This document shows positions 25,241-37,534 of a stretch of 64,000 nt of DNA, one piece after another. The position numbers were made by a program, and so were the translations under genes. The notes below the pieces were generated by a model. It ran no database searches, had not been told where the DNA came from, and was given only the letters and a program-made list of their open reading frames with translations. Position 1 is the stretch's first letter; each line of letters starts with the position of its first letter. The stretch spans positions 1,426,001 through 1,490,000 of the forward strand of contig PUFA01000072.1 in the NCBI GenBank assembly GCA_003508835.1, given 5' to 3'. The DNA is from Eonycteris spelaea (taxonomy: Eukaryota; Chordata; Mammalia; Chiroptera; Pteropodidae).

Positions 25241-26209
25241 ATCTTAGAGACTAAAGCCAAGATTGCAAAGACCTGGTGGCTCCCACAGGCTACGAGATCC
25301 CCCCACTCCTCAGCCAGCCAGCAGCCCCATCACTCTCTCCAGGGCCTGGTCCTGCCCACAGCCCCGCCCTGGGGCTGCCCGGCAGAGGCAGGCCTGCCCC
25401 ATGCCCTTTTGCTTATCTAGAGGTGCAGTTTCCCTTTGTATCACTCAGGGGAAAAAGGGGATTAGAGCCAGAACTACGCCCTATGAGCCATTTCCCAAAA
25501 TAGCCAGCCCTGAAGTGCTGCCCTTTGGAAGACGCTGGGGAACGAGAAATTAAGGTGGGAAAGAATGAAAAATGAAGACAGTTAGATAAGATTCAGCTCT
25601 GTACTGACCCATCTTCCCACCAGGGCCTTTATTTTATTGTGGTCATTCCCTGCCCTTAACATACACACACAGTTTCCAGGTTTTCTCTGCTGGCCAACCC
25701 TGAGCCTTCAGGATTGCTGGGGAGTAAGAGAGACCCTGCCCCTTCAAACAAGAGGCAGAGCAGAACTTAGAGTGGTGCCATCAGGAGGGAACTCAGAGTA
25801 TCCAGTCTCTAGGCTAGGAGATGGTTCTAGAAGTCCAGTCCTCAGATCAGTGGTGGCAGCACGTGGGCATCTACTAGAAATGCAAATTCCCGGCCCCGCT
25901 CCAGACCCTCCGAATGGAAATGCAGGCGGTGGTGCCACGCCACCCCTGTCTCACACACCTGCAGAACCGTCGACCTGCATTCGAGCCCTCGCCCCTCATT
26001 TCACAGAGAGGTTCCCTGAGTCCCCCTGGTCACACCAGGCTATTACTTTCAACTTTTAAAATAGACTGACTTGAATCCTCTAATTAAGTTGGTGATCATG
26101 TGGAAGCCGAACAAAGAAGGCTGGAAAGCGCAGGAGCACGCAGTGGTTGGCTTGGCAACAGGGAGAGGAACCGCGAAGCCTGGCAAAGAGCATCGCTCCG
26201 CAGGCAGGC

Positions 26210-26335
26210 AACCCGCATTCAGAGCTCTGCTCTCCACCACGGGCCTTGGGACCAGGCTGGGTTATTTAACCCCTGCGCCCGTTTCCTGGTCTGTAGAGCA
26301 GGGGTAATAATCGAGCCTCCATCAGCCCTATGAAA
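26210..26335 (+). mobile_element. MIR-type fragment
   Basis: 'gggttatttaacccctgcgc' followed by 'tgtagagcaggggtaataat' fits the MIR pattern. Confidence 0.5.
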
Positions 26336-27609
26336 AGGAAAAAGGAGTCACCCAAGGCCTGCAGCCTGCACCCACTGGGCAGCAGCCGAGCCCGGGAATG
26401 CTCAGGAACGGAGCATCCTGGGGTCGGGGGCAGGAGGGCGGGGGGGGGGGCTGGCTCTCGCAGCAGCAACACCTGTGGTTTTGGCTGCAAGACCCAGGAC
26501 TAGCTCTCCCCCTCTCCCCTCAACCCCTGGGCAGGAGTCGGCTGCCAGGTTAGAGACCAGATTACACAAGGACCCAAGCCCCAACTGACCTGATGGCCCA
26601 GAGGCCCAGCGGGGGTGTCCTGGCCTGGGCGTGGGGGGATGGCTCTAGGTCTTGCCCTGGGCGAGGCCCTGAACTCTCTAGGGCTCCAGGTTCCTCTTGT
26701 GTTTTCTTCAGCTAAAATAGAACGCTAACTATCTGGTAGGGATAACGCACTGACTGTGTGCTTGGGGTTACCAGCACCACACCCCCTGACCCCCTCTCAT
26801 CACCTTTTCTCGCTTAACTCCATCTCCATTTAACAGCTGAAGGAAACTGAGTCTCAGAGCGCTTAGCATCTCGGTCAGTCCCACGGCTGGTAAGTGGCAG
26901 CACCAGGAAAGGGGCTCGGATGCCCCCCAGCAAACAGAGCCCTTCACCGCCCTGGGTTTTATGGTTCGTTCTGGCCCAAGGCCAGGCAGCGGTCAGTACG
27001 AACTCAGGCATCCAGAACCAGCCTGCGGACCCCGGGAGAACCCCTTGAACAGCTTCCCTAAAGCCGATACAGGAAATCAGAACATGCCACCCCAAAATAT
27101 GCCACTTTGGCATAAGGATTATTTTGAAATGGAGGCAAATGAGAAGCAGGGGATGCAGAAAGCAGGCTTCCTGGACCTCTCATCTGGAAGCAGAAACTGC
27201 TGACACACGAGGACCACCACAAGTCCCGCCCCCAGGGAAGTGCAAGGGCCGTGAAGACCACGGAAAAGTGGGTGCCCAGACGGACCTGCACAAACAGACC
27301 TTACTTGCCTTAGTTTCCCCCAAATAGTTACCTTCTCATGGCTCGCCACTCCTGGAACCCCTTTTCCTTGTATTGTCACTTCCCTGCACATTTACAGTTC
27401 TTGATGAACATGCTAAATAAGCCAGGGATTATCGGGAGGTTTTTCTCTTGTTAATCTGTCTTTTGCCAGCGGGGCTCCCACCAGGGGATCCTTTGGAATC
27501 CACACTGGGCATGGCCTTCGCCAGCTGGAAAGGGCCTCTGGTGGCAGCTGTAAGTGACCAAAGGCCCCGAGACCTTTCCCTGCCACCTCCGCTTCCACTA
27601 GCTTCCCTT

Positions 27610-27790
27610 CCTGGAATCCTGGTGGGACTTGCTTGCTGTGTGATCTTGGGCAAGGGTTTAACCTCTCTCGATGCCTCATATCCTCACCTGTCAAATGGGG
27701 TTTGTTATGAGGATTGAAAGAGATCACTTAGGAGACCGCTTAGCACACACCGTCAGCAGGCTCTCAATAAATGGGAGCTTTTGCATAACC
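27610..27790 (+). mobile_element. MIR SINE
   Basis: 'ttgctgtgtgatcttgggca', 'taacctctctcgatgcctca', 'tcctcacctgtcaaatgggg' and 'gctctcaataaatggga' follow the MIR consensus over its whole 3' part. Confidence 0.85.
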
Positions 27791-28179
27791 AAAGTGATTT
27801 GAAAGTTAATGATCTCTGAGGCTAGCAGGGGAGCAAAAGGGGAATTTCTGCACTATTACCAAACAGTACCAAACGACAACCTACTTCTATTACTCTGGAA
27901 GAACAGGGGGAAAAAAAAAAGCCTATTTATTTCTAAGTTTGCATTTTGTTAGCTCTAATCATAATGAAAATGTAAAATAAGATATTTAAGCCAAAAACGC
28001 CCCAGGAAAACATTTTCAAAAAGTATTCAGTGGTGTTTCATAAGGGGCTGAGTTTCTGTTCTGCTCTACCCATGAAAATACCATTAAAAAAAAAGATTGC
28101 TTAAGCAGTGATTACTGTTTCACATAAAAAGGAGGCTCTCTGTGTAAATTACCTGTCTTCTCAAAGGTTGTCAGTGTCA

Positions 28180-28275
28180 GAAACATCTGGGAACTTGTTA
28201 GAGTTCAGATCCTGGAGATTCTGATTCTGTGGGTCGGGCTGGGCCTGAGACCAGGGCTGCTGGCCTGTGGACCAT
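28180..28275 (-). mobile_element. MER5A-like fragment
   Basis: 'aacatctgggaacttgttag', 'gagattctgattctgtgggt' and 'gggctgctggcctgtggacc' resemble the MER5A hAT element. Confidence 0.6.
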
Positions 28276-29143
28276 ATTTGGATTAGCTGTGCTTTCCCGC
28301 AGTTTCCCAGCCCTTGTTAATGATTCCCTTTCAGAGAATCCACTTAAAGAGAGATCTGTTGTACAAAGCATGATATCCAAATAGTGGCTATTTCCCCCTG
28401 CATGTTTATGCCTTTCGGGTTGCAACTTGCTTTAAGAATTGAAAAGTAATCCTTGTGAATTTCATTTTCCCAGAATGGAGTCCAAAGATGATACAGACAA
28501 TGAGATCATTGGGAGCATCCAGTCCCATGTCTGCTTTGGCACAGCACTCGGTCTGGGGAAAGCGCTGTGTGAGGAAGCAGTGAGATGGGGATTGAAGTGG
28601 GGTTTAGGCAAGAGTCCAAGGGAGGGGAGCAGATCAGTACCCACTCCCCCAAAGTCAGGGTGCTCTCTGAAAGGCTAAAGCTAGTGACCATCTTCAGAGC
28701 AAAGCACTGAGTTTGTCTAAGACCTTCGGAGTTCCTAGTGCACCAGGGTCCAAGTGGGGAGCATATGAGGCTCACTGGCTAGCACTGGAAAATAGGCAGG
28801 GCTGCATTGCTTCTTTTGGGGTCACAGGAGAGCACCCAGAACTCTGTCAGGAGTCTTGTGAGCACACAGTGGTACCAGGACACACTCCAGCTCAACTTGC
28901 TTAAGAGCTGGGTACCTGTTTGCCCGGCATACAGCAGGCACTCAATAAGCGTTACGTTGACTAAATGGTACATGTTAACCTGAGGCTACTTTTTACGGGT
29001 GGCGAGAGTCAACTCTGTATAAGAGGTGGCAACCCCTTTTTGGCCTCTTTTGCTCCCTCTTTCCCTGCCCACTCCCAAGGCCCCATGAATGATTCTGGGG
29101 GCGGTGCCCACCAGTCTGGAGGAGTCAGGGGCCCCTCACTCAC

Positions 29144-29200
29144 CACGGTTAGCTTTCCGGATTTCACTGTACACTGTCTCCGTGCCCTTCATTCCCAGAC
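29144..29200 (-). CDS. PECAM1: PECAM1 exon with second ITIM (TVYSEI)
   Basis: A 57-bp exon encoding (G)LGMKGTETVYSEIRKANR. TVYSEI matches the human TVYSEV ITIM/ITSM-type site, with Ile for Val at +3, which keeps the motif. The residue at the upstream junction becomes Gly (G|GT) where human has Asp. Acceptor AG is at 29201-29202 after a CTTTCC tract; donor GTGAGT has its GT at 29142-29143. Length equals human. In human this exon is skipped in some isoforms. The intron on its 5' side is 4.9 kb. Confidence 0.93.
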
Positions 29201-32200
29201 CTGGAAAGGGACAGGCACAGGTCAATAGCTGCCTCTGGGCAGCTGGGCAGCCCACTGCTGAAGCAGGGAGGTATCAGACGCTCCCTAGGCAAGGCTGCAC
29301 CTCACTGCCCCGCCCCACGGGTTCCATCTCCAGGAGCACCTGGGCTAACACACAGCCCAGGCCATTTCCTGGCTTTAGAAGATCCTGGTCTACCCAGTGT
29401 CACTCAGGCAGGAAGTATGAGGTCAACAAGTCACCATGGGAACCCTGGACCTGAGGGGCTGCAGGCGGAGAGGCCCCCACGCAGGCCTGCAGCCTCCAGC
29501 TTGGTGGCCCCATCCCTCTTTCCCTGTCACTGCATCACTGTGTCTAGCTGCTCTGTCAGACCCTCCCAGGAGACTGGGCTGTGGCCTCCCAACCACCTGT
29601 GGTCTCAGTTACAGCCTGAGCATCATCTGTAACTAACGATCCTCTGGGACTGAGAACCACTTACAAATCTAAACAGCTGGGTGAGTTGATGTCACATGCC
29701 AACAACTGGGCCTCACTGCAGATTCTGACTGAACTGGTCTGGGGTGGGCCCTGGCTTTACTTTTTTTAAAGAGCCTCCCAGGGGATTCCAATATGCAGAT
29801 GGATAGAGATTCCCTGGTCCACCCAGGGTGTGGATTCCACCCAGAGGAGATGCAAGGGCTTGGGGGACGAAGAGCTCCTGTAAGGTCATCAGTTTACGCA
29901 TATGCCCAGGTTGTGCATGCACAATATAGTGCATCTACGTGCATTGTCTACACACGCACAGGATGTACACAGACAGTATGCACATCTGGACACACTCTCG
30001 TGTGCACACGCACGTACACATACCCACATACTCTCCGGAACCGTGACAGAACCTGACCACTCCCCTGGCTTCTCTCACCTGCACAAAGGACCAGGAAGTC
30101 TCATTGTAGAACGTTACCCGATGCCATGTGGCCAGTATTCTCCCTCTACAGATTGGGGAACAGAGCCCCAGACAGGATAAGCCACTTCCTGCTGCCACAA
30201 TCGGTGCTATGGAGATGTTTCTTTCCTCAGTGGCAGATGGCGGGGGCACACCATGGACTCTAACTGCACCAAGATGCCCTCTGCTTAACCATGCTCCAGG
30301 GACAACTAACTGCCCCTCTCGCTCTTGACTCAGCACAAACTCTTCCACTGCCTGCACGGCCCTTTCTCTTTGCCCCATTCTTCCCTGTCCTCCAAGCTTT
30401 GGTCCTGCACTTGGGTGCAAACATCTTCACACAACTACATACCTCTCATGCACTCACGCCTTCCCTATGCCCTGGGCAGTTACCTAGGCCCGCTCTGCTC
30501 TCACAGAGCTCTGGGGGCACTTGTTCATGACACGCTGACATAATTTGTCCCCACGACTGTCTCCCCTGGTGGACCTGGAGCTCCTTCAGGCAGCACCTGA
30601 GGCCTTGTGCACCTCCCAATCCCAGCCTCTGCACAGCCACCTGGAGGTCCCCGTAAAGATTTGATGTGACAGTTGAGGAACCAGTCAATGTCCCTGTAGG
30701 CATCTCTGCCTGAGACCCATGACCTTCAGGAAAGTCTTGGCATAATCAGCCCAATCCTTGAGGTTTCTGCTTTAGGATTGAAATCCCAGTCATTCACTAC
30801 ACACTGAAAGGCGGCGGCTCTTGTGTCAGGACCCAAATGCCAGGAGAAAGCCTAGGGGTTGGCTCAACTCCTTACGGATGAACTTGGGGCACTTGGAGTG
30901 GCTCACATAAAAGGCATCCTAGTGACTCCCTGGGGCATGGAACAGGAATGAGAACTCAGGACACTGGCCGGGATACCAGCCGCCCCTGAGGGGATGGGCA
31001 CCTGCCTTTGTCTAAGAGCACAGCAGAGATGCCCACACTACTCTCCCACCACGACTCAGATCTGGGAGTGGAGACGGAAGCTCCAGGGACCCCCATGTCT
31101 GCTGGAGGTTCTACCACATCCCGAGGGACTCTGCCAGCGTCAGGCCTGGCAAGGCACTCATTCAGCACAATCCTAACACCTACTGTGTGGTGGGAACCGC
31201 AGAAGAGGAAACCTGGTCCCCGCTTTCGGGAGCTCCAGGTTGTGGGGCAGATGGGTGCGAACACTGTGCTGTGGGATGCGGCACACCAGGTGCAGCCGGG
31301 CCCACGCCAGCTCATCCTCTGACCCCGCCCCACGCGGAGGTGGGAGGGGGCGATGGAGGAAGGAATGCAGCATGGGGGGTGGGAGGCCAAGCGCGCGGGC
31401 CTGCACACTCGTGTGACCTCCATTGCACCAGGCACATCAGGGGTGGCCGGTGGGCCTCTCTGGTCACCTTGGGGACACTCTAACACCCTCTGGACCTGAA
31501 GAGCTGCACTCAACTCCCTTTTACTTCATAACTGCATGTCAGCCTGGGCAGCGGGGGGCCGACACTTCTTGGCTGAGCTGCAAAGGTGCAGCTGCCCCAG
31601 TGGTTTCTCCTGCTGCCTTCTTGGTTCTGCCCGGCTTAGCAATGGGTGCGGTGTTGCCAGCTCATCACTATCCCCTCCCTTGCTGCCCCCCACAGCAGCT
31701 GCCTGCTAATGACTAAACCAGCCAACAGGCTGTTTGTCTCTGCTGTCAGAGATATTTCCGGATGGGGCTTTATATTGGCTTGTTTTTCTGTTAACAGAGA
31801 AGGAGATGGCTTCAACATCATGGGGTTTTCCCAGCAATTATCCTCAAAGCAAACATGCAGCAAGCTGGGGTTCCTTCCTGCCCTTCCTCCATCCCCAAGG
31901 GACCACTTGGTCAGCTGCCAACCAGGGTTAGAAATGGACATGGTCCCCATCCCCTCCTCCACCCCAACTGTGTATGAGAAAGGCCTTGAGAACGGATAAC
32001 TGGGTTGGCCAAGACCAGATCAAGTTTACTCGAGTTTACTCATCACTGGCCTTTCATCCACTAAGCCCTTTCCTGGTAACTCCCCACTCAAGAGAAAGCA
32101 AAGGGACAGCATCACAGGCCAGGCCTGCCCTCCCCCACTGTCCTCAGTTGCCAAAGAGGCTGGGTCCAGAAAACTCAACATGAATCTTCTAGAAATCCAA

Positions 32201-34090
32201 GTGACCCTCATCCTTGCTCTGCTCAGGCCCCCACAGGCTACACAGCACCTTTGTGCAGATCGGGAAAATGTGACCACTTGGGTGGTTGCAGCCCTGAAGC
32301 TGCACAGCCTTGGCAAGGAAGCACCCTGCCTCCCTCTGTTCTAGTTTTTCTTCTTTCAACATCCTGCCACTCCCTATCTTCAAGCACAAAAAATTAAACC
32401 AGATGCTACTGACGGGGAAACATTCCCAAAGGAACCCCTTCCTAGGACAAAACCCTGCTTCCTGCTTCCTCTTTCAGCATCCTTAAATCCTAAGTCTCTG
32501 GGCAACGGGTGCAGCCCTCATAATCGCACCTCGCCCTGGCCCTACCACGGCAGAGCGAGCAGCAAGGGCTGGGCCTGGCCTCAGAGTCTGAGCCCACGGC
32601 AATGACGGCCAGCTAAAGGGCTTCGTGGGTGTGGAGTGGCGAGAAGATAGCGGGAAAGGCGGGTGGGGTGTCAGGGTGTGTTCCCACACACTTTCAAAAT
32701 CTGTGGGCGGCCCTGCCCTTTCGTTATGGTTCTCCTTTCCACTAAATTTAAGTCCTCTTAAGAGGTAGTAAGCTGCCGCCCGCAGGACAGAGCCCAGAAT
32801 GCACAGTGATGGAGGGGCTCAGGCTGGACCTGGGAAGGCTGGCGGGGAGCCCCCTGCAGTTCCATCTGCCCAGCCCACCCGGAAACGGGCCTGAGCAGCA
32901 GACCCCTGTGCTGTCTCCTCTTGGGCATCACGAATTTCACCCAGCTGAACCAGTCATCACCACGAGCCTGTTCCTCCCCATCTCAGACATCGCAACCATC
33001 TGTGCAGAAACAAGTAGTAATTCTGTCTCCGCCTTTCTGGCCATGAAGTTTTTCATCCAGTGCAGTGAAGCGTCCCCAGATATATCTGGAATCCACCCAT
33101 TGGAGGCACTTTGGCTCTACCCTCATCCCCTCTTGTCTGCTAATACTCTTGGCCCCTTCAATCATCCTCCACGACAGCCGCAAGGACCCTTCCAAAGCCG
33201 GAAGTTGGAACCTGCTGATTCTGTGCTTACGGCCTTCCAAACGCACTGAGACTGGATGCAAAGAGAACTCTGAAGGCCCATACCTGCTGACATGGTACCT
33301 GAACTCAGTCAAGGGAAGAAAGCAGGAACCCAAAACTCCTCCCAGATTGTGGAGCAAGAGGTGACAAGAGAACACTACCACCATGTGGCTCTGGCTAATG
33401 CTACATAGGGCTGGTCTGGAAAACAGTCTGGCCTTTCCCGGCAGGAAGGGGAATGTGAGGCAGTAGCCCCAGGAGCTTCCCAGCAGCTGAGACTAATGTT
33501 CCAGGGTTTGCTGTGGACCAGTCCCTCTGAGCCAGGCTCCCTAGCACTGAACTTGAGTTAGGGAGCTCCAGGCCAGTCCCGGAGAGAACCACACATAAAA
33601 GCAAAACCTGAAGCTAAAGCTAATTCCACTGTTTACACAGGAAGGGATGCTGTGTCCCTTTACAAAGCCCTCACTACCTTTAAACATGCATCTCATTTAC
33701 GCAAGCTCAGTGTGCGAGCATCTTTTTAAGGAAGATGCTGGGTTTGGGCAAGGAGCGTGCCTCTGGAAGAAAGCCCGAACACCCAGGAGTGAGGCTGACC
33801 TCAAAAAGCTTCTCAATAAACACATTTCTTGGCACTTAGTAATTGTTCAATAAAACGTATCCATTATTAGTAGTAAGGCCAATAATAGTTAATGAAATTT
33901 GATACCTTAAAGTCTGGGGGGGGGCGGGTCATTGCTCCTGCTCTAGACATGTCCAGCAGGTCTGTCTCCTGACTCCCCTTCTAGGTGGCTGCGGGTAACT
34001 AGACTCCTGGGTTGCAGCCCACTCCGCCTTGTGTGTCTACACCCAAGGAGAGGGCAAAATGTGGGGAATCGTTTGAGTGATGGCATTTAC
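29201..34090 (-). other. PECAM1 intron between the two ITIM exons
   Basis: 4.9 kb, GC-richer than the rest of the gene, with few clear young repeats. MER5A-like words occur at about 29690-29820, a CA/GT-rich stretch at 29915-30030, and an ancient repeat ('cctactgtgtggtgggaacc', near 31185). Open frames of up to 185 codons exist on both strands (for example 30956-31513) but show no family match and no splice context. Confidence 0.7.
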
Positions 34091-34153
34091 CTTCGTGAGG
34101 CTCCAAAGAGGTCACTTCCACTTCTGTGTACTCCACGTCCAAGGTCAGAGGCT
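34091..34153 (-). CDS. PECAM1: PECAM1 exon with first ITIM (VEYTEV)
   Basis: A 63-bp exon encoding EPLTLDVEYTEVEVTSLEPHE. VEYTEV fits the ITIM pattern (I/V/L/S)-x-Y-x-x-(L/V/I) and corresponds to the human VQYTEV site. When phosphorylated it binds SH2 domains of SHP-2 and related phosphatases. Length and phase (1-1) equal the human exon. Acceptor AG is at 34154-34155; donor GTAAAT has its GT at 34089-34090. Confidence 0.94.
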
Positions 34154-34472
34154 CTGCTCAAAGGAACCAGAGCACCGGGGTGGTTAGACAGACTCTCCTT
34201 CGAGGGTGGGGAGGGGCTCAGACCACATTAGAGACTTCCACTCAAATGATTAAAGTATTCCGTATTTTGAGGGGGAAGCCAGCACAGGCGAACTCCATTT
34301 TAAGTGGGCAAGAAGCCCCTGTCTGGGGAAGGCAGTGATGGCCCTGTGCTCCCTGCGGTGTAGAAGGACCTTCCTGCCTGGGTCCCTCTTGTTTCTGCAG
34401 TGTGAAGATTTGTAAATGCTCAGAAGATACAGAAAACAGGCAGTACCAGCCATAGCAGTTAACTCGAGAACC

Positions 34473-34697
34473 AGGGTCCCCAACCCCTGGGCTGTGGACC
34501 GATACCGGTCTGTGGCCTATTGGGAACTGGGCCGTATAGCAGGAGGTGAGTGGTGGGCGAGTAAAGCTTCATCTGTATTTACAGCCTCTCCCTAGCACTA
34601 GCATCATGGCCTCAGCAGCTCCATCTCAGATCATGAGGCATTAGATTCTCATAGGAGCACCCATCCCTGGTGCCGAAAAGGTTGCGGAATGCTGCTT
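34473..34697 (+). mobile_element. hAT-type MITE with terminal inverted repeats
   Basis: It begins CAGGGTCCCCAACCCCTGGG and ends AAAAGGTTGCGGAATGCTG, which are decayed inverted copies of a terminal repeat of the CAGxGGTCCCCAACC type. The middle contains 'ccgataccggtctgtggcct', 'tagcaggaggtgagtggtgg' and 'attagattctcataggagca', a well-known mammalian hAT family whose name I do not recall with certainty. The copy is internally shortened. It lies in the intron next to the first ITIM exon. Confidence 0.75.
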
Positions 34698-35324
34698 TGG
34701 AAGCCTCCATGGCCACAGGAATAGAAAGTGATCTCCAAGACAGAAATTATCTCAGGAAATGGGGAAGACGGTCCCTAGCCTTAAAATGCTCTGAGACTGT
34801 GATGCATACACACAGAAAAGCAAGTTAACGAAAGTGGTCAGAAAGCTGAGGTGAAATCTAGCAAATTAGTTTCTCTTCAACCCAATATAACATTATTGTT
34901 TTATTTTGGAAGCCCCAGAGAATCAGGGTTTCTCACCAGCATCTAAAACAGTGAATCTGCAGTCAAGGTGTTTACAGAATCCATGCAGTTCTTTATAGCA
35001 TTAGTTCTCAGGACAGCAGCCCGAGGGGAACGGAATGTTGAAAAATGATTAAGCCTAACCCTTCTGAGCTTTAGACAGAAGCAAGCAGTCGATTGTTAAT
35101 TGTCTTTAAAAATTAGCAGCCATGCTATTTTATTTTAAAGTGTATTTTTCATGCTTATTAAGTACTTAGTATTTATTTGTAATATTTGTATCTAATGTAT
35201 AAAATATAAATAATTTAATAAATAACAGTGTATACCCATTGCACTTTTTAAGAAAAAAAACAAACAAACATTTTCATTACTTTTGAAGTACCCTGTGTGC
35301 TTTCACCCACCTCAGACCCTTAAC

Positions 35325-35460
35325 ATTTTTTCTCAACTTTACTGAAATACCATTGACATATAAAATATGTAAGTTTAAGGTGTACAGTCTGATGATTTGT
35401 AGTGATGCTATTTTAAATTTAGAAACAAAAACAAAAAAAACACCTCCTCCTCTACTGTCC
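35325..35460 (-). mobile_element. L1 fragment
   Basis: 'ctcaactttactgaaatacc', 'ttgacatataaaatatgtaa' and 'aaggtgtacagtctgatgat' match the L1 3' region. Confidence 0.65.
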
Positions 35461-35749
35461 AAGAGAAAGGAGATCGTCCTGCCTTATTCAGCATCCATTC
35501 TGATTTAGGAAGTTCCTTTTAGGATTCACCCAGTTCTTTCCTACTGGAATTCAGGTTACTCTCCCATTAGGATACCAGATAGCATCTTTGGAAGAAGTAA
35601 CCAGCCTTCTCCCTTTTACTTATCAGCTGGTGACAGGGTCATTAAGGGAGGTAGGGAAATATCCATGGGTCTTAACAGTTTTAGTTCTTTTCCTAGAGGT
35701 CTTTTTAAATGTAAAGTTTTCTAATTAAAAAACTAAATTAAGTAATTAC

Positions 35750-35803
35750 CTTTATTTTCATTCATTGGTTTCATTGCATGGTTTCCAATGTCTTCATTGT
35801 AAC
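35750..35803 (-). CDS. PECAM1: PECAM1 cytoplasmic exon (NHAMKP)
   Basis: A 54-bp exon encoding (G)YNEDIGNHAMKPMNENK. The core GNHAMKP is shared with human PECAM1, and the exon length is the same as in human. Acceptor AG is at 35804-35805; donor GTAATT has its GT at 35748-35749; phase 1-1. In other species this exon takes part in alternative splicing of the tail. Nothing in the sequence shows whether that happens here. Confidence 0.93.
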
Positions 35804-37034
35804 CTAGTTGAAAAACAGCAATTAGGAATGGGCAATAGAGGAAATTCTAGTTTTCTATATTTTAAAAATCCAGTGCCACTAATAAAGGAAGTCAAGCTTC
35901 ATTTCTTCTGTGTAGCTGCAACCAGCAATGCATCTGGGTTCTGGATCCCTTCCTGGTCCCTCTGTGGCCCCATCCAATCCACTGTGTGGTCTCTTTCAAA
36001 CACCAGTGGGCCGTCTACCATCCCACAAGAGGGACACTTCTACTTATGAATTGTTCAGGATCCCAGATTGTTCATTTTGAGCAAGTTCATTGGAAATTAA
36101 ACTTAATTGTAGAAGGGATGGCTCTGTAACCACAAACATGAAAGACACCAGTAAACTAGCCTTTTCCAACTGGAGAAATGGAACCATGAAAACATGGTTT
36201 AAAGAAATCGCAGTACTTCCCGCCTGCCCTCAGTGGGTGAACATTTTTAAATCTTTTTTTATCAGGTTGTTCTTTACTAAAAAGAATTCTTATAAATGTT
36301 ATAAATACTATTCCTAAAGAATACATGGCTTTCAATATGTATCTGACCTAAATACTATTGTGATTGCTAAAATATATTTATAAACTGATATAATCCACAT
36401 AGAAAATATAAGAATTGGACTTTTTCTTACATTTTGAAAATTTGAGGGTAAATCCTATTTTAGTATGTCTATATTAGCATTGAATTTAAAGCATCTCTGT
36501 ATTTCTGTATAAATAATACAAATAGACAACAAAACGCACCTCATACCACAAAAAGGTATTTTCTTTATAGCACTGGATTACTTTTGCTAAATATTCACCA
36601 AATTTTTCAGAATGTATTTTCTTAAATGGCATATTTGTTATTTTCTCTTTATAGATGTATTACTTTTGTTACTAAAAATGTTTTATTTAACTTTTTAAAG
36701 GTTTATGATTCAGTGCTATAAGAATTTCTCAATTCTCAAAACATATCTCTCAAGTATGCCCTGTAAAAGGCATATCCTAAAATTTTCTTGTATTGCAGAA
36801 TACAGTTATAGAATTAGAAAGGAACATGGGCATTCTATTCCCAAACTGCTGATAAAGAAAGAAAACTGCTCCAAATCTGGCCTAGAACAAAACTATTTAT
36901 GTGATGTAATTATAGGCCCCTCTTGAGCAATGTTGTTCTCCTAGGCCTGATAGGGTTAAAAACTCCTAGGATTGTCTAATGGCCCTACTGAGCTGACTCA
37001 AGCTTGCAATAAAGCTCATGACCAGATATTCCTA

Positions 37035-37500
37035 TATTGTTCTTTCTTTTTTTTTTTTTTGGTAAAAAAAATGTCTTTATTAACAGAGAAGTATTTAAAT
37101 TGGTTTCCTGTTGTGGCGAGTTTGAAATTAAACTGTCTTGTGCATGTAATAAATAATTCCATCTGAGATGTTTCCCAATGCCGTAATTTGATACCTCCCT
37201 CATACAAATGGAAAAAGATTACACCTAGGCAATGTCCAAAGCCTTTGAAGGCAACCCAGGAGGGGTAGCCTCAGTATTATAATTATTGTCCACCTTTCAT
37301 TTCCCGGGATGTTTAGGAGGTTGCGAAATTAGACTAAAATGCTCTGCTTTCCTTCTTAAGCTTTTGTTTTGCCTACCAGCTCACCATCCAGTGGCAGATT
37401 AGACTAAGTGCTCATGCCTGAAGCCAGGGCTTCCCTACCAACTTTAACCCCACCACCTCCAGATTCTGCTTCTAATAAGGGGTAGTGGAGTGGGCAGCAA
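37035..37500 (-). pseudogene. Retrocopy of an mRNA 3' end (source unknown)
   Basis: On the minus strand, AATAAAG at about 37078-37084 is followed some 15 bases later by a pure run of about 18 A (37043-37060), the arrangement of a reverse-transcribed polyadenylated mRNA. The sequence upstream is unique-looking, AT-rich in its last 150 bp, with no open frame I can assign. The 5' limit is unknown and drawn conservatively before the PECAM1 exon at 37535. I did not recognise the source gene and found no convincing target-site duplication. Confidence 0.45.
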
Positions 37501-37534
37501 GTTCCTTAATAACTGCAGGAAACCATGGCTGTAC

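Larger units (their letters stand above)
15005..29143 (-). other. PECAM1 intronic region before the last exon
   Basis: 14.1 kb between the second ITIM exon and the last exon. In human a 23-bp exon lies in this interval; I could not find it. Contents are LTR-like copy B, two MER20-type elements (one partial), four L1 fragments, MIRs and MER5A fragments. A C13-14 run lies at about 19702-19715 and poly-T at 17872-17886. The GC-rich stretch 15040-15215 has several CpGs but no gene evidence. Confidence 0.75.

Noticed and set aside
25790..25815. Candidate for the missing PECAM1 exon (minus strand GAGACTGGATACTCT)
   Set aside because: It resembles AVESRYS coding sequence, but the base after the exon would be GAGTTC, not a GT donor, and the size does not fit 23 bp.
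28918..28945. Second candidate for the missing exon (minus strand ATGCCGGGCAAACAGG)
   Set aside because: It belongs to an L2-like 3' end (plus strand 'ggcatacagcaggcactcaataa') and needs an internal indel to match.
30956..31513. 185-codon open frame on the minus strand
   Set aside because: GC-rich intronic sequence, no domain or family similarity. Long frames on the opposite strand occur in the same place.
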